From: JALYQB01 sp035640155
Lineage (GTDB): Bacteria > Actinomycetota > Actinomycetes > Mycobacteriales > Pseudonocardiaceae
Direction: 5' to 3'
Assembly (NCBI GenBank): GCA_035640155.1
Contig: DASQWR010000238.1
Span: forward strand, 12,451 to 76,450
Length of the DNA: 64,000 nt
The notes under the pieces were generated by a model. That model ran no database searches. It was not told where the DNA came from and saw only the letters and a list, made by a program, of their open reading frames with translations. Position 1 is the first letter of the stretch, and every line of letters begins with the position of its first letter. The position numbers and the translations under genes are program-made. Below, piece by piece: positions 28,777 to 37,581 of the stretch.

Positions 28777-30345
28777 GTGATCGCCGGACACTACCGAGTG
28801 CTCGACCGCATCGGCAGCGGCGGCATGGGAGTGGTGTGGCGGGCCCGTGACGAGCGGCTGCAACGGGTGGTCGCAATCAAGCAGCTGCTGCTGCAACCGG
28901 GGCTTACCGCCGGCGAGACCGCCAACGCGCACCAGCGAACGCTACGTGAGGCGCGCATCGCCGCCCGCCTGCAGCACACCAATGCCATCGTGGTGCTCGA
29001 CGTCGCCGAGCACCAGGGCGAGCCGTGCCTGGTCCTGGAGTACATGGCCTCGCGCAGCCTTGCAGCGGTGCTGGCGGAGCGCGGCACGCTGCCTGCGGCC
29101 GACGTCGCAGAGATCGGCAGCCAGGTCGCCTCCGCGTTGGCCGCTGCGCACGCTGCGGGGATCGTGCACCGGGACGTGAAGCCCGGCAACATCCTGATCG
29201 ACGACACCGGCCTCGCCAAGATCACTGACTTCGGGGTGTCCCGAGCCGTGGGCGACGCCACCCTCACCCAGACCGGGATGATGGCCGGAACCCCGGCTTA
29301 CCTGGCCCCGGAGGTCGCCCGCGGGCAGGAGCCCACTCCGGCGTCCGACGTGTTCTCCCTGGGTGCCACCCTCTACGCTGCGGTCGAGGGCCGCTCGCCG
29401 TTCGGGACGACGCAGAACCAGCTCGCCATGCTGCACGCTGCGGCTGCGGGGTACGTCGCCCCGCCGCGGCAGGCCGGGTCGCTGGCATCGGTGCTGACGG
29501 ACCTGCTGCGCGAGGATCCCGCGCGGCGCCCGGACATGGCGCAGGCGATCTCCGCCCTCGCCGCCGCCGCACGGGGCAGCGGAGCAGCCCGGCCTCCGTC
29601 CCTGCTCTCCGGTCCGGGAGCTGGCGCGTCCGGCGGTTCACCGCCCCGGACGCTGCTGCACACCGCGGCGCCCACGCCGACCGCGGTGGCCAGGCCGAGC
29701 GTCGCGCCGCCGCCACCCGCTCCAGGTCGCACGCCTCCGGATCGCACGTCCTCGGATCGCACGTCCTCGGGTCGCACGTCCTCGGCCGAGGGCCGTCGCC
29801 TCCAGCGGACCAGGCTGGAGGTCGCATTGCTGGTCGTACTGCTCGCATTGGGCGGCATCGGTGTGGTGGCGCTGGTGGACCGGGACAGCGATGAGGAACT
29901 GCTGTCGGCGGGCCGGAACCAGCCCGCCGCCGCACCGGTGGCACCCCCACCCGCGGAGCAGTCGGTGCCATCCCCACCCGCGCCCGCGGAACCGTCGGTG
30001 GCACCGGAGCCGGCCACGCCGGACGTCTCGGACGCCAACCCCATCGAATACAGTCCCGCCGGGCAGCTGGTGATCGACTATTACACCGGCCTGGACGACC
30101 TGGACTCGGCATGGGGGATGCTCTCGCCCCGGGCCCGGATGTCATTTGGCGACATGGCGGCTTTTCGGGCGTACTGGGGACAGTACTCGCAGGTCAGCGC
30201 GCGCAATGCGCAAGGCGTCACGACCAACGACGACGGCTCCGTGACCGTCCCGGTGGACGTGACCTATGACGGCAGGACTGAGCAGCGGGAGCTCCGAGTG
30301 ACCCGGCTGGACGGAGAGCTGCTGATCGACTCCGAGGCGCGTTGA
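28777..30345 (+). CDS. membrane-anchored serine/threonine protein kinase (Pkn family)
   Basis: 522 residues. The N-terminal Hanks-type kinase domain has the glycine loop (IGSGGMGVV), K35, HRD (131-133, HRDVKPGNIL), DFG (151-153) and an APE-type motif (GTPAYLAPE). A Pro/Ser/Thr-rich linker (about 280-345) contains a 15-bp repeat. A membrane segment lies at about 348-368 (LEVALLVVLLALGGIGVVAL). Outside is a second Pro-rich linker and a roughly 100-residue domain (YSPAGQLVIDYYTGLDDLDS) that resembles NTF2-like sensor domains rather than PASTA. The GTG start has a weak ribosome site. It overlaps cinA by 4 bp. Confidence 0.93.
   Translation: MIAGHYRVLDRIGSGGMGVVWRARDERLQRVVAIKQLLLQPGLTAGETANAHQRTLREARIAARLQHTNAIVVLDVAEHQGEPCLVLEYMASRSLAAVLAERGTLPAADVAEIGSQVASALAAAHAAGIVHRDVKPGNILIDDTGLAKITDFGVSRAVGDATLTQTGMMAGTPAYLAPEVARGQEPTPASDVFSLGATLYAAVEGRSPFGTTQNQLAMLHAAAAGYVAPPRQAGSLASVLTDLLREDPARRPDMAQAISALAAAARGSGAARPPSLLSGPGAGASGGSPPRTLLHTAAPTPTAVARPSVAPPPPAPGRTPPDRTSSDRTSSGRTSSAEGRRLQRTRLEVALLVVLLALGGIGVVALVDRDSDEELLSAGRNQPAAAPVAPPPAEQSVPSPPAPAEPSVAPEPATPDVSDANPIEYSPAGQLVIDYYTGLDDLDSAWGMLSPRARMSFGDMAAFRAYWGQYSQVSARNAQGVTTNDDGSVTVPVDVTYDGRTEQRELRVTRLDGELLIDSEAR
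29728..29787 (+). repeat. four 15-bp tandem repeats in the kinase linker
   Basis: Four copies of a 15-bp unit close to CGCACGTCCTCGGAT, encoding RT-(P/S)-(P/S)-(D/G/A), lie at residues 318-337 just before the membrane segment. The third position and last codon vary. Copy-number changes would be in frame. Confidence 0.85.
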
Positions 30346-31598
30346 GCCGGGAGATCCGGGCGGGGATCGTCGTCACCGGAACGGAGCTCCTCACTGGAGT
30401 GATCACTGACCGCAACGGCCCCTGGATGGCCGAGCGGCTCGGCGAGCTCGGCGTCGAGGTGGCGCACCTGATGGTCGTGGGCGACCGGCCCGAGGACCTG
30501 GACGCGACCCTGCGCTTCCTCGCCGCCCAGCGCATGGACCTCATCGTCACCAGCGGGGGGCTCGGGCCCACTGCCGACGACGTCACGGCGGAAGTGGTGG
30601 CCCGCTTCGCCGGGGTCGAGCTCATGCTCGACGAGACGATGGAGGCACGGATCGCGGCCATCCTCGCCAGGTTCACCCACCTGTCCCGCTTCGGCGCCGA
30701 GGCGCTGCGGGCAGCCAACCGCAAGCAGGCGATGGTGCCGCGCGGTGCCACCCCCCTCGACCCCGCCGGCACCGCGCCCGGGCTGGTCGTCCCGGCCGAC
30801 CCGGTGGTGATCGTGCTTCCCGGCCCACCCCGCGAGCTGCAGTCGATGTGGGAGTCGGCGCTCGCGACGGCTCCGGCGCGCGCAGTGCTGTCCCACACCG
30901 GCCCGTACTCCTCGGTGCGGCTGCGGCTGTTCGGGCTGCCGGAGTCGGAGATCGCCGAGACGCTGCGGAGCACCACCGTCGACCTGTCGCCGCTGGAGAT
31001 CACCACCTGCCTTCGGCGCGCCGAGCTCGAGGTCGAGATCCGGCATCGGCCCTCGGGGCAGCAGTCCCGCGACGCGCTCGTCGCGGAGATCACCCGAAGG
31101 CACGGCCGGTACCTGTTCAGCTCCGACGGCAGCTCGATCGACGACCATGTCGCGGGGCTCCTCGCCGGCCGGCGGATCGGCCTCGCCGAGTCGTGCACCG
31201 GGGGCCTGCTCGCCGGGCGGCTCACCGAGCGCGCAGGGTCCTCCGCCTACCTGGCTGGCGGGGTGGTGTCCTACTCGGACGAGGCGAAAGTCAAGCTGCT
31301 GGACGTGCCGGCCGAGCTGGTCCAGCGCCACGGCGCGGTCTCTCCCGAGGTCGCCCACGCGATGGCACACGGAGCACTCCGGTGTTTCGACGCCGACGTC
31401 GGATGTGCCGTCACCGGCATCGCCGGCCCCGGTGGTGGCACGGAGGCGAAGCCCGTCGGATACGTGTGCCTGTGCGTCGTGACAGCCGAGGGCTCGGTGC
31501 TCGCCCGCGACCCGCTGCTCCCGGGCGACCGGGCGGAGATCCGCGAGCGGTCCGTCACACTGGCGATGCACCTGCTCCGGCAGGTGCTCGGCGGCTGA
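30342..31598 (+). CDS. cinA: CinA family protein (nicotinamide-nucleotide amidase/competence-damage inducible)
   Basis: 418 residues with two domains. The N-terminal MoaB/MogA-like domain has GIVVTGTELLTGVITDRNG and LIVTSGGLGPTADDVT. The C-terminal CinA/PncC domain has SCTGGLLAGRLTERAGSS and CAVTGIAGPGGGTEAKPVG. PncC-type activity converts NMN to NaMN in pyridine salvage. The TTG start overlaps the kinase stop (TTGA), which implies translational coupling. pgsA follows after 17 bp. Confidence 0.93.
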   Translation: MSREIRAGIVVTGTELLTGVITDRNGPWMAERLGELGVEVAHLMVVGDRPEDLDATLRFLAAQRMDLIVTSGGLGPTADDVTAEVVARFAGVELMLDETMEARIAAILARFTHLSRFGAEALRAANRKQAMVPRGATPLDPAGTAPGLVVPADPVVIVLPGPPRELQSMWESALATAPARAVLSHTGPYSSVRLRLFGLPESEIAETLRSTTVDLSPLEITTCLRRAELEVEIRHRPSGQQSRDALVAEITRRHGRYLFSSDGSSIDDHVAGLLAGRRIGLAESCTGGLLAGRLTERAGSSAYLAGGVVSYSDEAKVKLLDVPAELVQRHGAVSPEVAHAMAHGALRCFDADVGCAVTGIAGPGGGTEAKPVGYVCLCVVTAEGSVLARDPLLPGDRAEIRERSVTLAMHLLRQVLGG

Positions 31599-31615
31599 CC
31601 TGGCCGGCGCTCGGG

Positions 31616-32242
31616 GTGAGTTATCGTGCGGTCATCGAGGTCGACCGCGTGCTCACCGTGCCCAACGCGCTCAGCCTGCTGCGGCTGGCTGGCGCGCCGC
31701 TGTTGCTCTGGCTGCTGCTGGGCCCGCAGCAGGACCTGCTGGCAATGTTGGTGCTGGCGGTCAGCGGCGCGACGGACTGGCTCGACGGCAAGCTTGCGCG
31801 GTGGCTGGAGCAGTCCAGCAAGCTCGGCGCCGTACTCGACCCTGCGGTGGACCGGCTCTACACGTTGGCCACTCTGGCGGCGTTCGGTCTGCGCGACATC
31901 CTGCCGTGGTGGGTGGTCGGCGTGCTGGTCGGCCGCGACATGGTGCTTGCCGCGTGCCTGCCGGTGCTGCGGCGTTACGGCTACGGCCCCTTCGACGTGC
32001 ACTACCTCGGCAAGGCGGCCACCTTCAACCTGCTCTCCGCCTTCCCGCTGCTGCTGCTCGCCGAGGCAGTGACCGGCACGCTCGGCGACGTCGTCCGCCC
32101 GCTGGCCTACGCGTTCACAGCGTGGGGCGCGGCACTCTACGTGTGGTCCGCCGTGCTCTACCTGGTGCAGTTCATGGCGGCAGTGCGCGGTGCTTCGCCG
32201 GAGGATACGCTCGCCAGCCAACCAGGCGGGCGTGGCACCTGA
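31616..32242 (+). CDS. pgsA: CDP-alcohol phosphatidyltransferase
   Basis: 208 residues, several membrane helices. The CDP-alcohol phosphotransferase signature D-G-x(2)-A-R-x(n)-G-x(3)-D-x(3)-D is complete: DWLDGKLARWLEQSSKLGAV followed by LDPAVDR. Phosphatidylglycerophosphate synthase or cardiolipin synthase activity is likely. In mycobacteria a pgsA-type gene (pgsA2) precedes the gcvH-garA block in the same order, which supports the name, but the exact product is not certain. GTG 31616 was chosen; GTG 31649 is an alternative. Confidence 0.88.
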   Translation: MSYRAVIEVDRVLTVPNALSLLRLAGAPLLLWLLLGPQQDLLAMLVLAVSGATDWLDGKLARWLEQSSKLGAVLDPAVDRLYTLATLAAFGLRDILPWWVVGVLVGRDMVLAACLPVLRRYGYGPFDVHYLGKAATFNLLSAFPLLLLAEAVTGTLGDVVRPLAYAFTAWGAALYVWSAVLYLVQFMAAVRGASPEDTLASQPGGRGT

Positions 32243-32261
32243 GGTCGAGGGAGGAGCACCA

Positions 32262-32642
32262 GTGGTCCCCGAGGACTTGAAGTACACCCCGGAGCACGAG
32301 TGGGTGCAGCGAACGGGCGCGGACACCGTCCGGGTCGGAATTACGGACTACGCCCAGCAGCAGATGGGGGACGTGGTGTTCGTTCGGCTGCCCGAGGTGG
32401 GGCAGGCGGTCGCGCCCGGAGACGCGGTGGGCGAGGTCGAGTCCACGAAGAGCGTCTCGGACGTCTTCGTGCCACTCGCGGGGGAGGTGGTGGCCAGCAA
32501 CGGCGAGCTCGACTCGTCTCCGGAGCTGGTCAACACCGACCCGTACGGGGATGGATGGATGATCGAGATCCGGCTGGCCGATTCGGGCTCGCTGGAGTCC
32601 CTGCTGGACTCCAGCGGCTACCGGGAGCTCATCGAGGAGTAG
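32262..32642 (+). CDS. gcvH: glycine cleavage system H protein
   Basis: 126 residues. It carries the lipoate-bearing H protein of the glycine cleavage complex: LKYTPEHEWVQR opening, GDVVFVRLPEVGQAVAPGDA and the lipoyl lysine in EVESTKSVSDV (K63). It shuttles the aminomethyl group between GcvP, GcvT and the lipoamide dehydrogenase. The GTG follows GGGAGGAG. gcvP lies about 2 kb downstream; no gcvT is visible in this window. Confidence 0.97.
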   Translation: MVPEDLKYTPEHEWVQRTGADTVRVGITDYAQQQMGDVVFVRLPEVGQAVAPGDAVGEVESTKSVSDVFVPLAGEVVASNGELDSSPELVNTDPYGDGWMIEIRLADSGSLESLLDSSGYRELIEE

Positions 32643-32689
32643 TCGCCGGACCGCGGCGGGCACCGGCCCACAGCGGGCACGCGTGGCCC

Positions 32690-32706
32690 CGTACCGGCAC
32701 GGTACG
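32690..32706. promoter_or_regulatory. inverted repeat upstream of garA
   Basis: CGTACCG-GCA-CGGTACG is a perfect 7-bp inverted repeat with a 3-bp centre, in the 102-bp gcvH-garA gap. It could be an operator or part of a hairpin. No T-tract follows, so a terminator is not supported. Confidence 0.45.
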
Positions 32707-32744
32707 TTGTCCTCCGATCAACTCCCGTCCCCTGAGGAGCCCAG

Positions 32745-33197
32745 GTGAGCACGAACGAGGGGCCCGGCACCCCGCCGGAGCGGACCCCGGAGCGGACCCC
32801 CGAGCAGACCTCGGTCTTCCGGGCGGACTTCCTCGCCGAGCCCGAACTCCAGGAGAGCCCTCCGGAGCCCTCCGTCGCGGGTGTCGACGCGCTGCCCGGG
32901 GGGTCGGCGCTGCTCGTGGTCAAGCGTGGCCCGAATGCCGGGTCCCGGTTCCTGCTGGATCAGGACACCACCAGCGCGGGCCGGCACCCGGAGAGCGACA
33001 TCTTCCTCGACGACGTCACCGTCTCGCGTCGGCATGCCGAGTTCCGCCGGGAGGGCGGTGAGTTCGTGGTCGTGGACGTGGGCAGCCTCAACGGCACCTA
33101 CGTCAACCGGGAACCGGTCGACACCGCGGTCCTGGCGAACGGGGACGAGGTGCAGATCGGCAAGTTCCGGCTGGTGTTCCTCACCGGTCCGCGCTGA
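32745..33197 (+). CDS. garA: FHA-domain regulator GarA (OdhI-type)
   Basis: 150 residues, ending in a complete FHA domain (SAGRHPESDIFLDDVTVSRR, then HAEFRREGGEFVVVDVGSLN and GTYVNR). The N-terminal phospho-switch motif is present as PEQTSVFRADFLAE. In M. tuberculosis GarA and C. glutamicum OdhI, phosphorylation of this motif by Ser/Thr kinases makes the FHA domain bind its own tail and releases 2-oxoglutarate dehydrogenase and glutamate dehydrogenase. Mycobacterial GarA has two threonines (T21, T22); here T22 is kept but position 21 is Gln. Confidence 0.96.
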   Translation: MSTNEGPGTPPERTPERTPEQTSVFRADFLAEPELQESPPEPSVAGVDALPGGSALLVVKRGPNAGSRFLLDQDTTSAGRHPESDIFLDDVTVSRRHAEFRREGGEFVVVDVGSLNGTYVNREPVDTAVLANGDEVQIGKFRLVFLTGPR

Positions 33198-33352
33198 CTC
33201 GTCTGGTGGCCGCTGAACGCTCGGCATCGGGGCGGTCCCGCGTGTAGCGTCGGGACTGGCGGTGACGGATGCTGGATGTGGTCCGTCGCCGGAGACGACG
33301 GTCCTCGAGGCACACCCGGAGCGCGGGGTGCGGCAGGAGGGAGCACGACGCG

Positions 33353-33826
33353 ATGAGCGAGATGCGTGTCGTCGGGGTCCGGGTGGAGCTGCCGGCGAAC
33401 CAGCCCATCCTGCTGCTACGGGAGACCGAGGGGGAACGCTACCTGCCGATCTGGATCGGGTCCGGCGAGGCCACCGCGATCGCCCTGGAGCAGCAGGGGG
33501 TGCAGCCGGCGCGGCCGATGACCCACGACCTGTTGAAGGAAGTCATCACCGCCCTGGGCCGTGAGCTGCAGCAGGTCCGGATCACCGAGCTGCAGGAGGG
33601 CACCTTCTACGCCGAGCTGGTGTTCGACGGAGACGTGCGGGTGTCCGCGCGGCCGAGCGACTCGGTGGCACTGGCGCTGCGGGCCGGGGTGCCCATCCAC
33701 GCCGACGAGGACGTGCTCTCCGAGGCGGGCCTGATCATCCCGGACGAGCAGGAGGACGAGGTCGAGAAGTTCCGTGAGTTCCTCGACCAGGTCTCCCCGG
33801 AGGACTTCCGCGGAGCGGACACCTAA
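33353..33826 (+). CDS. bifunctional nuclease domain protein (DUF151)
   Basis: 157 residues of the BFN/DUF151 family: MRVVGVRVELPANQPILLLR, PIWIGSGEATAIALEQQGVQ, RPMTHDLL and the conserved DSVALALRAGVPIHADEDVL. Family members have been linked to nuclease activity and stress or immune-like roles in plants and bacteria. The gene sits between garA and merR as in mycobacteria. The ATG follows CAGGAGGGAG. Confidence 0.93.
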   Translation: MSEMRVVGVRVELPANQPILLLRETEGERYLPIWIGSGEATAIALEQQGVQPARPMTHDLLKEVITALGRELQQVRITELQEGTFYAELVFDGDVRVSARPSDSVALALRAGVPIHADEDVLSEAGLIIPDEQEDEVEKFREFLDQVSPEDFRGADT

Positions 33827-33950
33827 CCTCCCGCGCGTCGCATTGACCGGCCTGCGGCCCCGCCCTACCGTCAGGGCATCGACTCGCGGGCAGGTGATCC
33901 GGCCCGGACGACCGGCGGCGTGCGAACCGGTCCCACGTGGGGAGGCACTG

Positions 33951-34586
33951 GTGACGGACGGACCGCGAAGCGGAGCGGGCTCCCCGTCCCAGGACGACCT
34001 GCGCGATGTGGACCCCCTCGGGGTGGAGGACATCGTGCAGGGCACCCTGTTCCCCGAGTCGGCCGTCACCGGTTCGGACGGTGCCCTCCCCGACGAGCTG
34101 GTCGGGTACCGGGGGCCCGCCGCGTGCCAGATCGCCGGCATCACCTACCGCCAGTTGGACTACTGGGCGCGCACCGGTCTGGTGGTGCCCGCCATCCGTG
34201 GCGCCACCGGGTCCGGCACCCAGCGCCTGTACTCGTTCAAGGATGTCCTGGTCCTCAAGGTGGTCAAGCGGCTGCTCGACACCGGCGTCTCGCTGCAGAA
34301 CATCCGGGTGGCGGTCGAGCACCTGCGCCGGCGTGGCGTGCACGACCTCGCCCGCATCACGCTCTTCAGCGACGGCACCACGGTCTACGAATGCACCTCC
34401 CCCGAGGAGGTCGTGGACCTGCTGCAGGGCGGGCAGGGCGTGTTCGGCATCGCCGTCAGCGGCGCGATGCGCGAGATCGTCGGCTCGATTCACCAGTTCC
34501 CGGCCGAGCGGGCCGACGGCGGTGAGGTCGCCGCGGCGCCGGAGGACGAACTCACCAAGCGCCGCCGAACCCGCCGGATCAGCTGA
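33951..34586 (+). CDS. MerR-family transcriptional regulator (Rv1830-like)
   Basis: 211 residues. An N-terminal acidic lead (VEDIVQGTLFPESA) precedes a MerR-type winged helix (GPAACQIAGITYRQLDYWAR then TGLVVPAIRGATGSGTQRLY). A coiled C-terminal half and basic end (KRRRTRRI) follow. It is the MerR gene found between the bifunctional nuclease and gcvP/gcvB in mycobacteria. There, related regulators link to cell growth and division; the ligand is unknown. The GTG start follows GGGGAGG. Confidence 0.9.
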   Translation: MTDGPRSGAGSPSQDDLRDVDPLGVEDIVQGTLFPESAVTGSDGALPDELVGYRGPAACQIAGITYRQLDYWARTGLVVPAIRGATGSGTQRLYSFKDVLVLKVVKRLLDTGVSLQNIRVAVEHLRRRGVHDLARITLFSDGTTVYECTSPEEVVDLLQGGQGVFGIAVSGAMREIVGSIHQFPAERADGGEVAAAPEDELTKRRRTRRIS

Positions 34587-34630
34587 CCCAGCTCAGCCTG
34601 GACCACCTGCACGGGGCGTGGCCGGGCGCG

Positions 34631-34636
34631 TAGGAT
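34631..34636 (+). promoter_or_regulatory. -10 element of a leaderless gcvP transcript
   Basis: TAGGAT ends 7 nt before the gcvP ATG at 34644 and 4 nt before the adjacent in-frame GTG (34641). This spacing would make the mRNA start at the start codon. No ribosome site is visible. gcvP could therefore be transcribed apart from the upstream merR gene. Confidence 0.5.
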
Positions 34637-34643
34637 CACCGTG

Positions 34644-37565
34644 ATGCTCTCGTCTGAACGTCTCCCCCTCGCTGCGCTGGAGCACGGCACGCCGTTCGCC
34701 GACCGGCACGTCGGACCCCGCCCGGAGGAGCTCTCCCGGATGCTCGACGTGATCGGCGTCGGCTCGCTGGAGGAGCTTGCGCAGCGGGTGCTGCCGACGG
34801 GGCTGCTCGACCCGCACGCCGTCCCGGAGCTCCCCGAGCCGGCCACCGAGGACCAGGCGCTCGCCGAGCTGCGGGAGCGGGCCGCGCGCTGCCACCCGAA
34901 GGTCCCCATGATCGGGCTCGGCTACCACGCCACGGTGACCCCGCCGGTGATCCGCCGCTCGGTGCTGGAGAGCCCGGCGTGGTACACCGCCTACACGCCG
35001 TACCAGCCGGAGATCTCCCAGGGCCGGCTCGAGGCGCTGCTGAACTTCCAGACCATGGTCACCGACCTCACCGGGCTGGCGGTGGCGAACGCGTCGCTGC
35101 TCGACGAGGCCACCGCCGCTGCCGAGGCGATGACGCTGCTGCGCCGCGCCGGCAAGTCCCGCTCGGCCCGGTTCGTGGTGGACGCCGACACCCTGCCGCA
35201 GACCCTGGCGGTGCTCGCCACCCGCGCGGAGCCACTGGGCATCGAGCTCGACGTCACCGATCTGTCCGGCGGCCTTTCCGACGGCGACTGCTTCGGTGTG
35301 CTGCTCGCCTACCCCGGCGCGTCCGGCGCGGTCTGTGACCACGCCGCGCTCGTCGAGCAGGCCCACCAGCGCGGCGCCCTGGTGGCCGTCGCCGCCGACC
35401 TGCTCGCGCTGACCCTGCTGCGCCCGCCAGGCGAGATCGGGGCCGACGCGGTGGCCGGCTCCACGCAGCGCTTCGGGGTGCCGATGGGTTTCGGTGGGCC
35501 GCACGCCGCCTACCTCGCCGTGCGCCACGGCCTGGAGCGCCAGCTGCCCGGAAGGCTGGTCGGCGTGTCGGTGGACCGGGACGGCAACGCCGCGCTCCGT
35601 CTCGCGCTGCAGACCCGGGAGCAGCACATCCGCCGGGAGAAGGCGACCAGCAACATCTGCACCGCTCAGGTCCTGCTCGCGGTGATGGCCTCGATGTACG
35701 CGGTGTACCACGGGCCGGACGGCCTGCGGACGATCGCCATCCGCGTCCACCGGATGGCGGCGGTGCTCGCGGCGGGGCTGCGTGCCGGTGGCGTCGACGT
35801 CGTGCACGCAAACTTCTTCGACACCGTGCTGGCGGCGGTGCCCGGCCGAGCCGACGATGTGGTGCGCAATGCCCGCGAGCGGGGGGTGGACCTGCGCCGG
35901 GTGGATGCCGACCACGTCGGGATCACCTGTGGTGAGACCACCAGCCGCGCCCACCTGGCGCTGGTCTGGGAGGCGTTCGGGGTGTCCGCGCCGCAGGTCG
36001 ACGCGCTCGACCAGGACACTCCCGACACCCTGCCAGCGGTGCTGCACCGGACGTCCGACTACCTCACCCACCCCGTGTTCCACCGCCACCGCAGCGAAAC
36101 CGCCCTGCTGCGCTACTGCCGCGCGCTGTCCGACAAGGACCTCGCGCTGGACCGCAGCATGATCCCGCTTGGCTCCTGCACGATGAAGCTCAACGCCACC
36201 GCGGAGATGGAGCCGGTCAGCTGGCCGAAGTTCGCCGAGCTGCATCCCTTCGCGCCACGCGCGGACGCCGCGGGGCTGCTCGAGGTGGTCGCCGACCTGG
36301 AGCGCTGGCTCGCCGAGCTGACCGGTTACGACGCGGTGAGCCTGCAGCCCAACGCCGGCAGCCAGGGCGAGCTCGCGGGTCTGCTGGCGATCCGCGCCTA
36401 CCACCGCAGCCAGGACGACCATGGTCGTGACGTGTGCCTGATCCCGGCGAGCGCGCACGGCACCAACGCGGCGTCAGCCGTGCTGGCCGGCCTGCGCGTG
36501 GTCGTGGTGGCCACCGCCCCCACCGGGGACGTCGACCTCGACGACCTGCGGTCGAAGGTCGAGGAGCACTCCGACGACCTGGCTGCCATCATGATCACTT
36601 ATCCGTCGACGAACGGGGTGTACGAGGAGACCCTCGGCGAGGTCTGCGAGCTGGTGCACGGCGCGGGCGGGCAGGTTTACGTCGACGGCGCCAACCTCAA
36701 CGCGCTGCTCGGGCTGGCCCGCCCGGGCCGCTTCGGCGCCGACGTCAGCCACCTCAACCTGCACAAGACGTTCTGCATCCCGCACGGCGGTGGTGGACCC
36801 GGGGTCGGCCCGATCGGGGTCCGGGCGCACCTCACGCCGTTCCTGCCCGGCCACCCGGAGACCGCACCGGACGCGCCGGTCGGCCCGGTGAGCGCGGCGC
36901 CGGAGGGCAGCGCCGTGATCCTGCTGATCTCGTGGGCCTACATCCGGATGATGGGCGGCGACGGCCTGCGCCGCGCGACCCTCACCGCGGTGGCCGCGGC
37001 CAACTACGTCGCGCGCCGGCTCGGCGAGCACTACCCGGTGCTCTACACCGGGCCGGGTGGCTACGTCGCCCACGAGGCCGTCCTCGACCTGCGCCCGCTC
37101 ACCCGGGCCACCGGCGTGACCGTGGACGACGTCGCGAAACGCCTGATCGACTACGGGTTCCACGCACCGACCATGTCCTTCCCGGTCGCGGGGACGCTGA
37201 TGGTCGAGCCGACCGAGAGCGAGGACCTCGCCGAGCTGGACCGCTTCTGCGACGCGATGATCGCGATTCGCCGCGAGATCGACCGAGTCGGCGCGGGGGA
37301 GTGGCCCGAGGACGACAACCCGCTGCGCGGTGCCCCGCACACCGCGGCCTGCCTGGCCGGGGACTGGGTCCATCCCTACAGCCGTGAGCTCGCCGTGTTC
37401 CCGGCGGACACGGACGGGGCGAGCCAGGTGTCGCCGAACGGTGCGGTGTCTCCAAACGGTGCCGAGCGGCCCAAGGTCTGGCCGCCGGTGCGCCGTATCG
37501 ACGGTGCGTACGGCGACCGCAACCTGACCTGCTCCTGCCCACCGGTGGAGGCATTCAGCTCCTGA
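34644..37565 (+). CDS. gcvP: glycine dehydrogenase (decarboxylating), P protein
   Basis: About 973 residues. It is the PLP-dependent P protein of glycine cleavage, which decarboxylates glycine and passes the aminomethyl group to GcvH. Both halves of the fused alpha-beta form are present. The PLP lysine is K708 in HLNLHKTFCIPHGGGGPGVG. A glycine-rich loop, a PTE-type C-terminal motif (TLMVEPTESEDLAELDRFCD) and a typical NCSCPP-type end (NLTCSCPPVE) complete it. An insertion of Gly/Ser/Ala/Pro near the end (about residues 935-950) is a small lineage feature. The GTG at 34641 is a possible alternative start. Confidence 0.98.
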   Translation: MLSSERLPLAALEHGTPFADRHVGPRPEELSRMLDVIGVGSLEELAQRVLPTGLLDPHAVPELPEPATEDQALAELRERAARCHPKVPMIGLGYHATVTPPVIRRSVLESPAWYTAYTPYQPEISQGRLEALLNFQTMVTDLTGLAVANASLLDEATAAAEAMTLLRRAGKSRSARFVVDADTLPQTLAVLATRAEPLGIELDVTDLSGGLSDGDCFGVLLAYPGASGAVCDHAALVEQAHQRGALVAVAADLLALTLLRPPGEIGADAVAGSTQRFGVPMGFGGPHAAYLAVRHGLERQLPGRLVGVSVDRDGNAALRLALQTREQHIRREKATSNICTAQVLLAVMASMYAVYHGPDGLRTIAIRVHRMAAVLAAGLRAGGVDVVHANFFDTVLAAVPGRADDVVRNARERGVDLRRVDADHVGITCGETTSRAHLALVWEAFGVSAPQVDALDQDTPDTLPAVLHRTSDYLTHPVFHRHRSETALLRYCRALSDKDLALDRSMIPLGSCTMKLNATAEMEPVSWPKFAELHPFAPRADAAGLLEVVADLERWLAELTGYDAVSLQPNAGSQGELAGLLAIRAYHRSQDDHGRDVCLIPASAHGTNAASAVLAGLRVVVVATAPTGDVDLDDLRSKVEEHSDDLAAIMITYPSTNGVYEETLGEVCELVHGAGGQVYVDGANLNALLGLARPGRFGADVSHLNLHKTFCIPHGGGGPGVGPIGVRAHLTPFLPGHPETAPDAPVGPVSAAPEGSAVILLISWAYIRMMGGDGLRRATLTAVAAANYVARRLGEHYPVLYTGPGGYVAHEAVLDLRPLTRATGVTVDDVAKRLIDYGFHAPTMSFPVAGTLMVEPTESEDLAELDRFCDAMIAIRREIDRVGAGEWPEDDNPLRGAPHTAACLAGDWVHPYSRELAVFPADTDGASQVSPNGAVSPNGAERPKVWPPVRRIDGAYGDRNLTCSCPPVEAFSS

Positions 37566-37581
37566 GCCTGGTCCCCCACGG

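Noticed and set aside
34593..36458. Long minus-strand frame of over 600 codons within gcvP
   Set aside because: It is antisense to a strongly conserved enzyme and shows His/Val/Gln-rich, low-complexity content typical of such shadows in GC-rich DNA.
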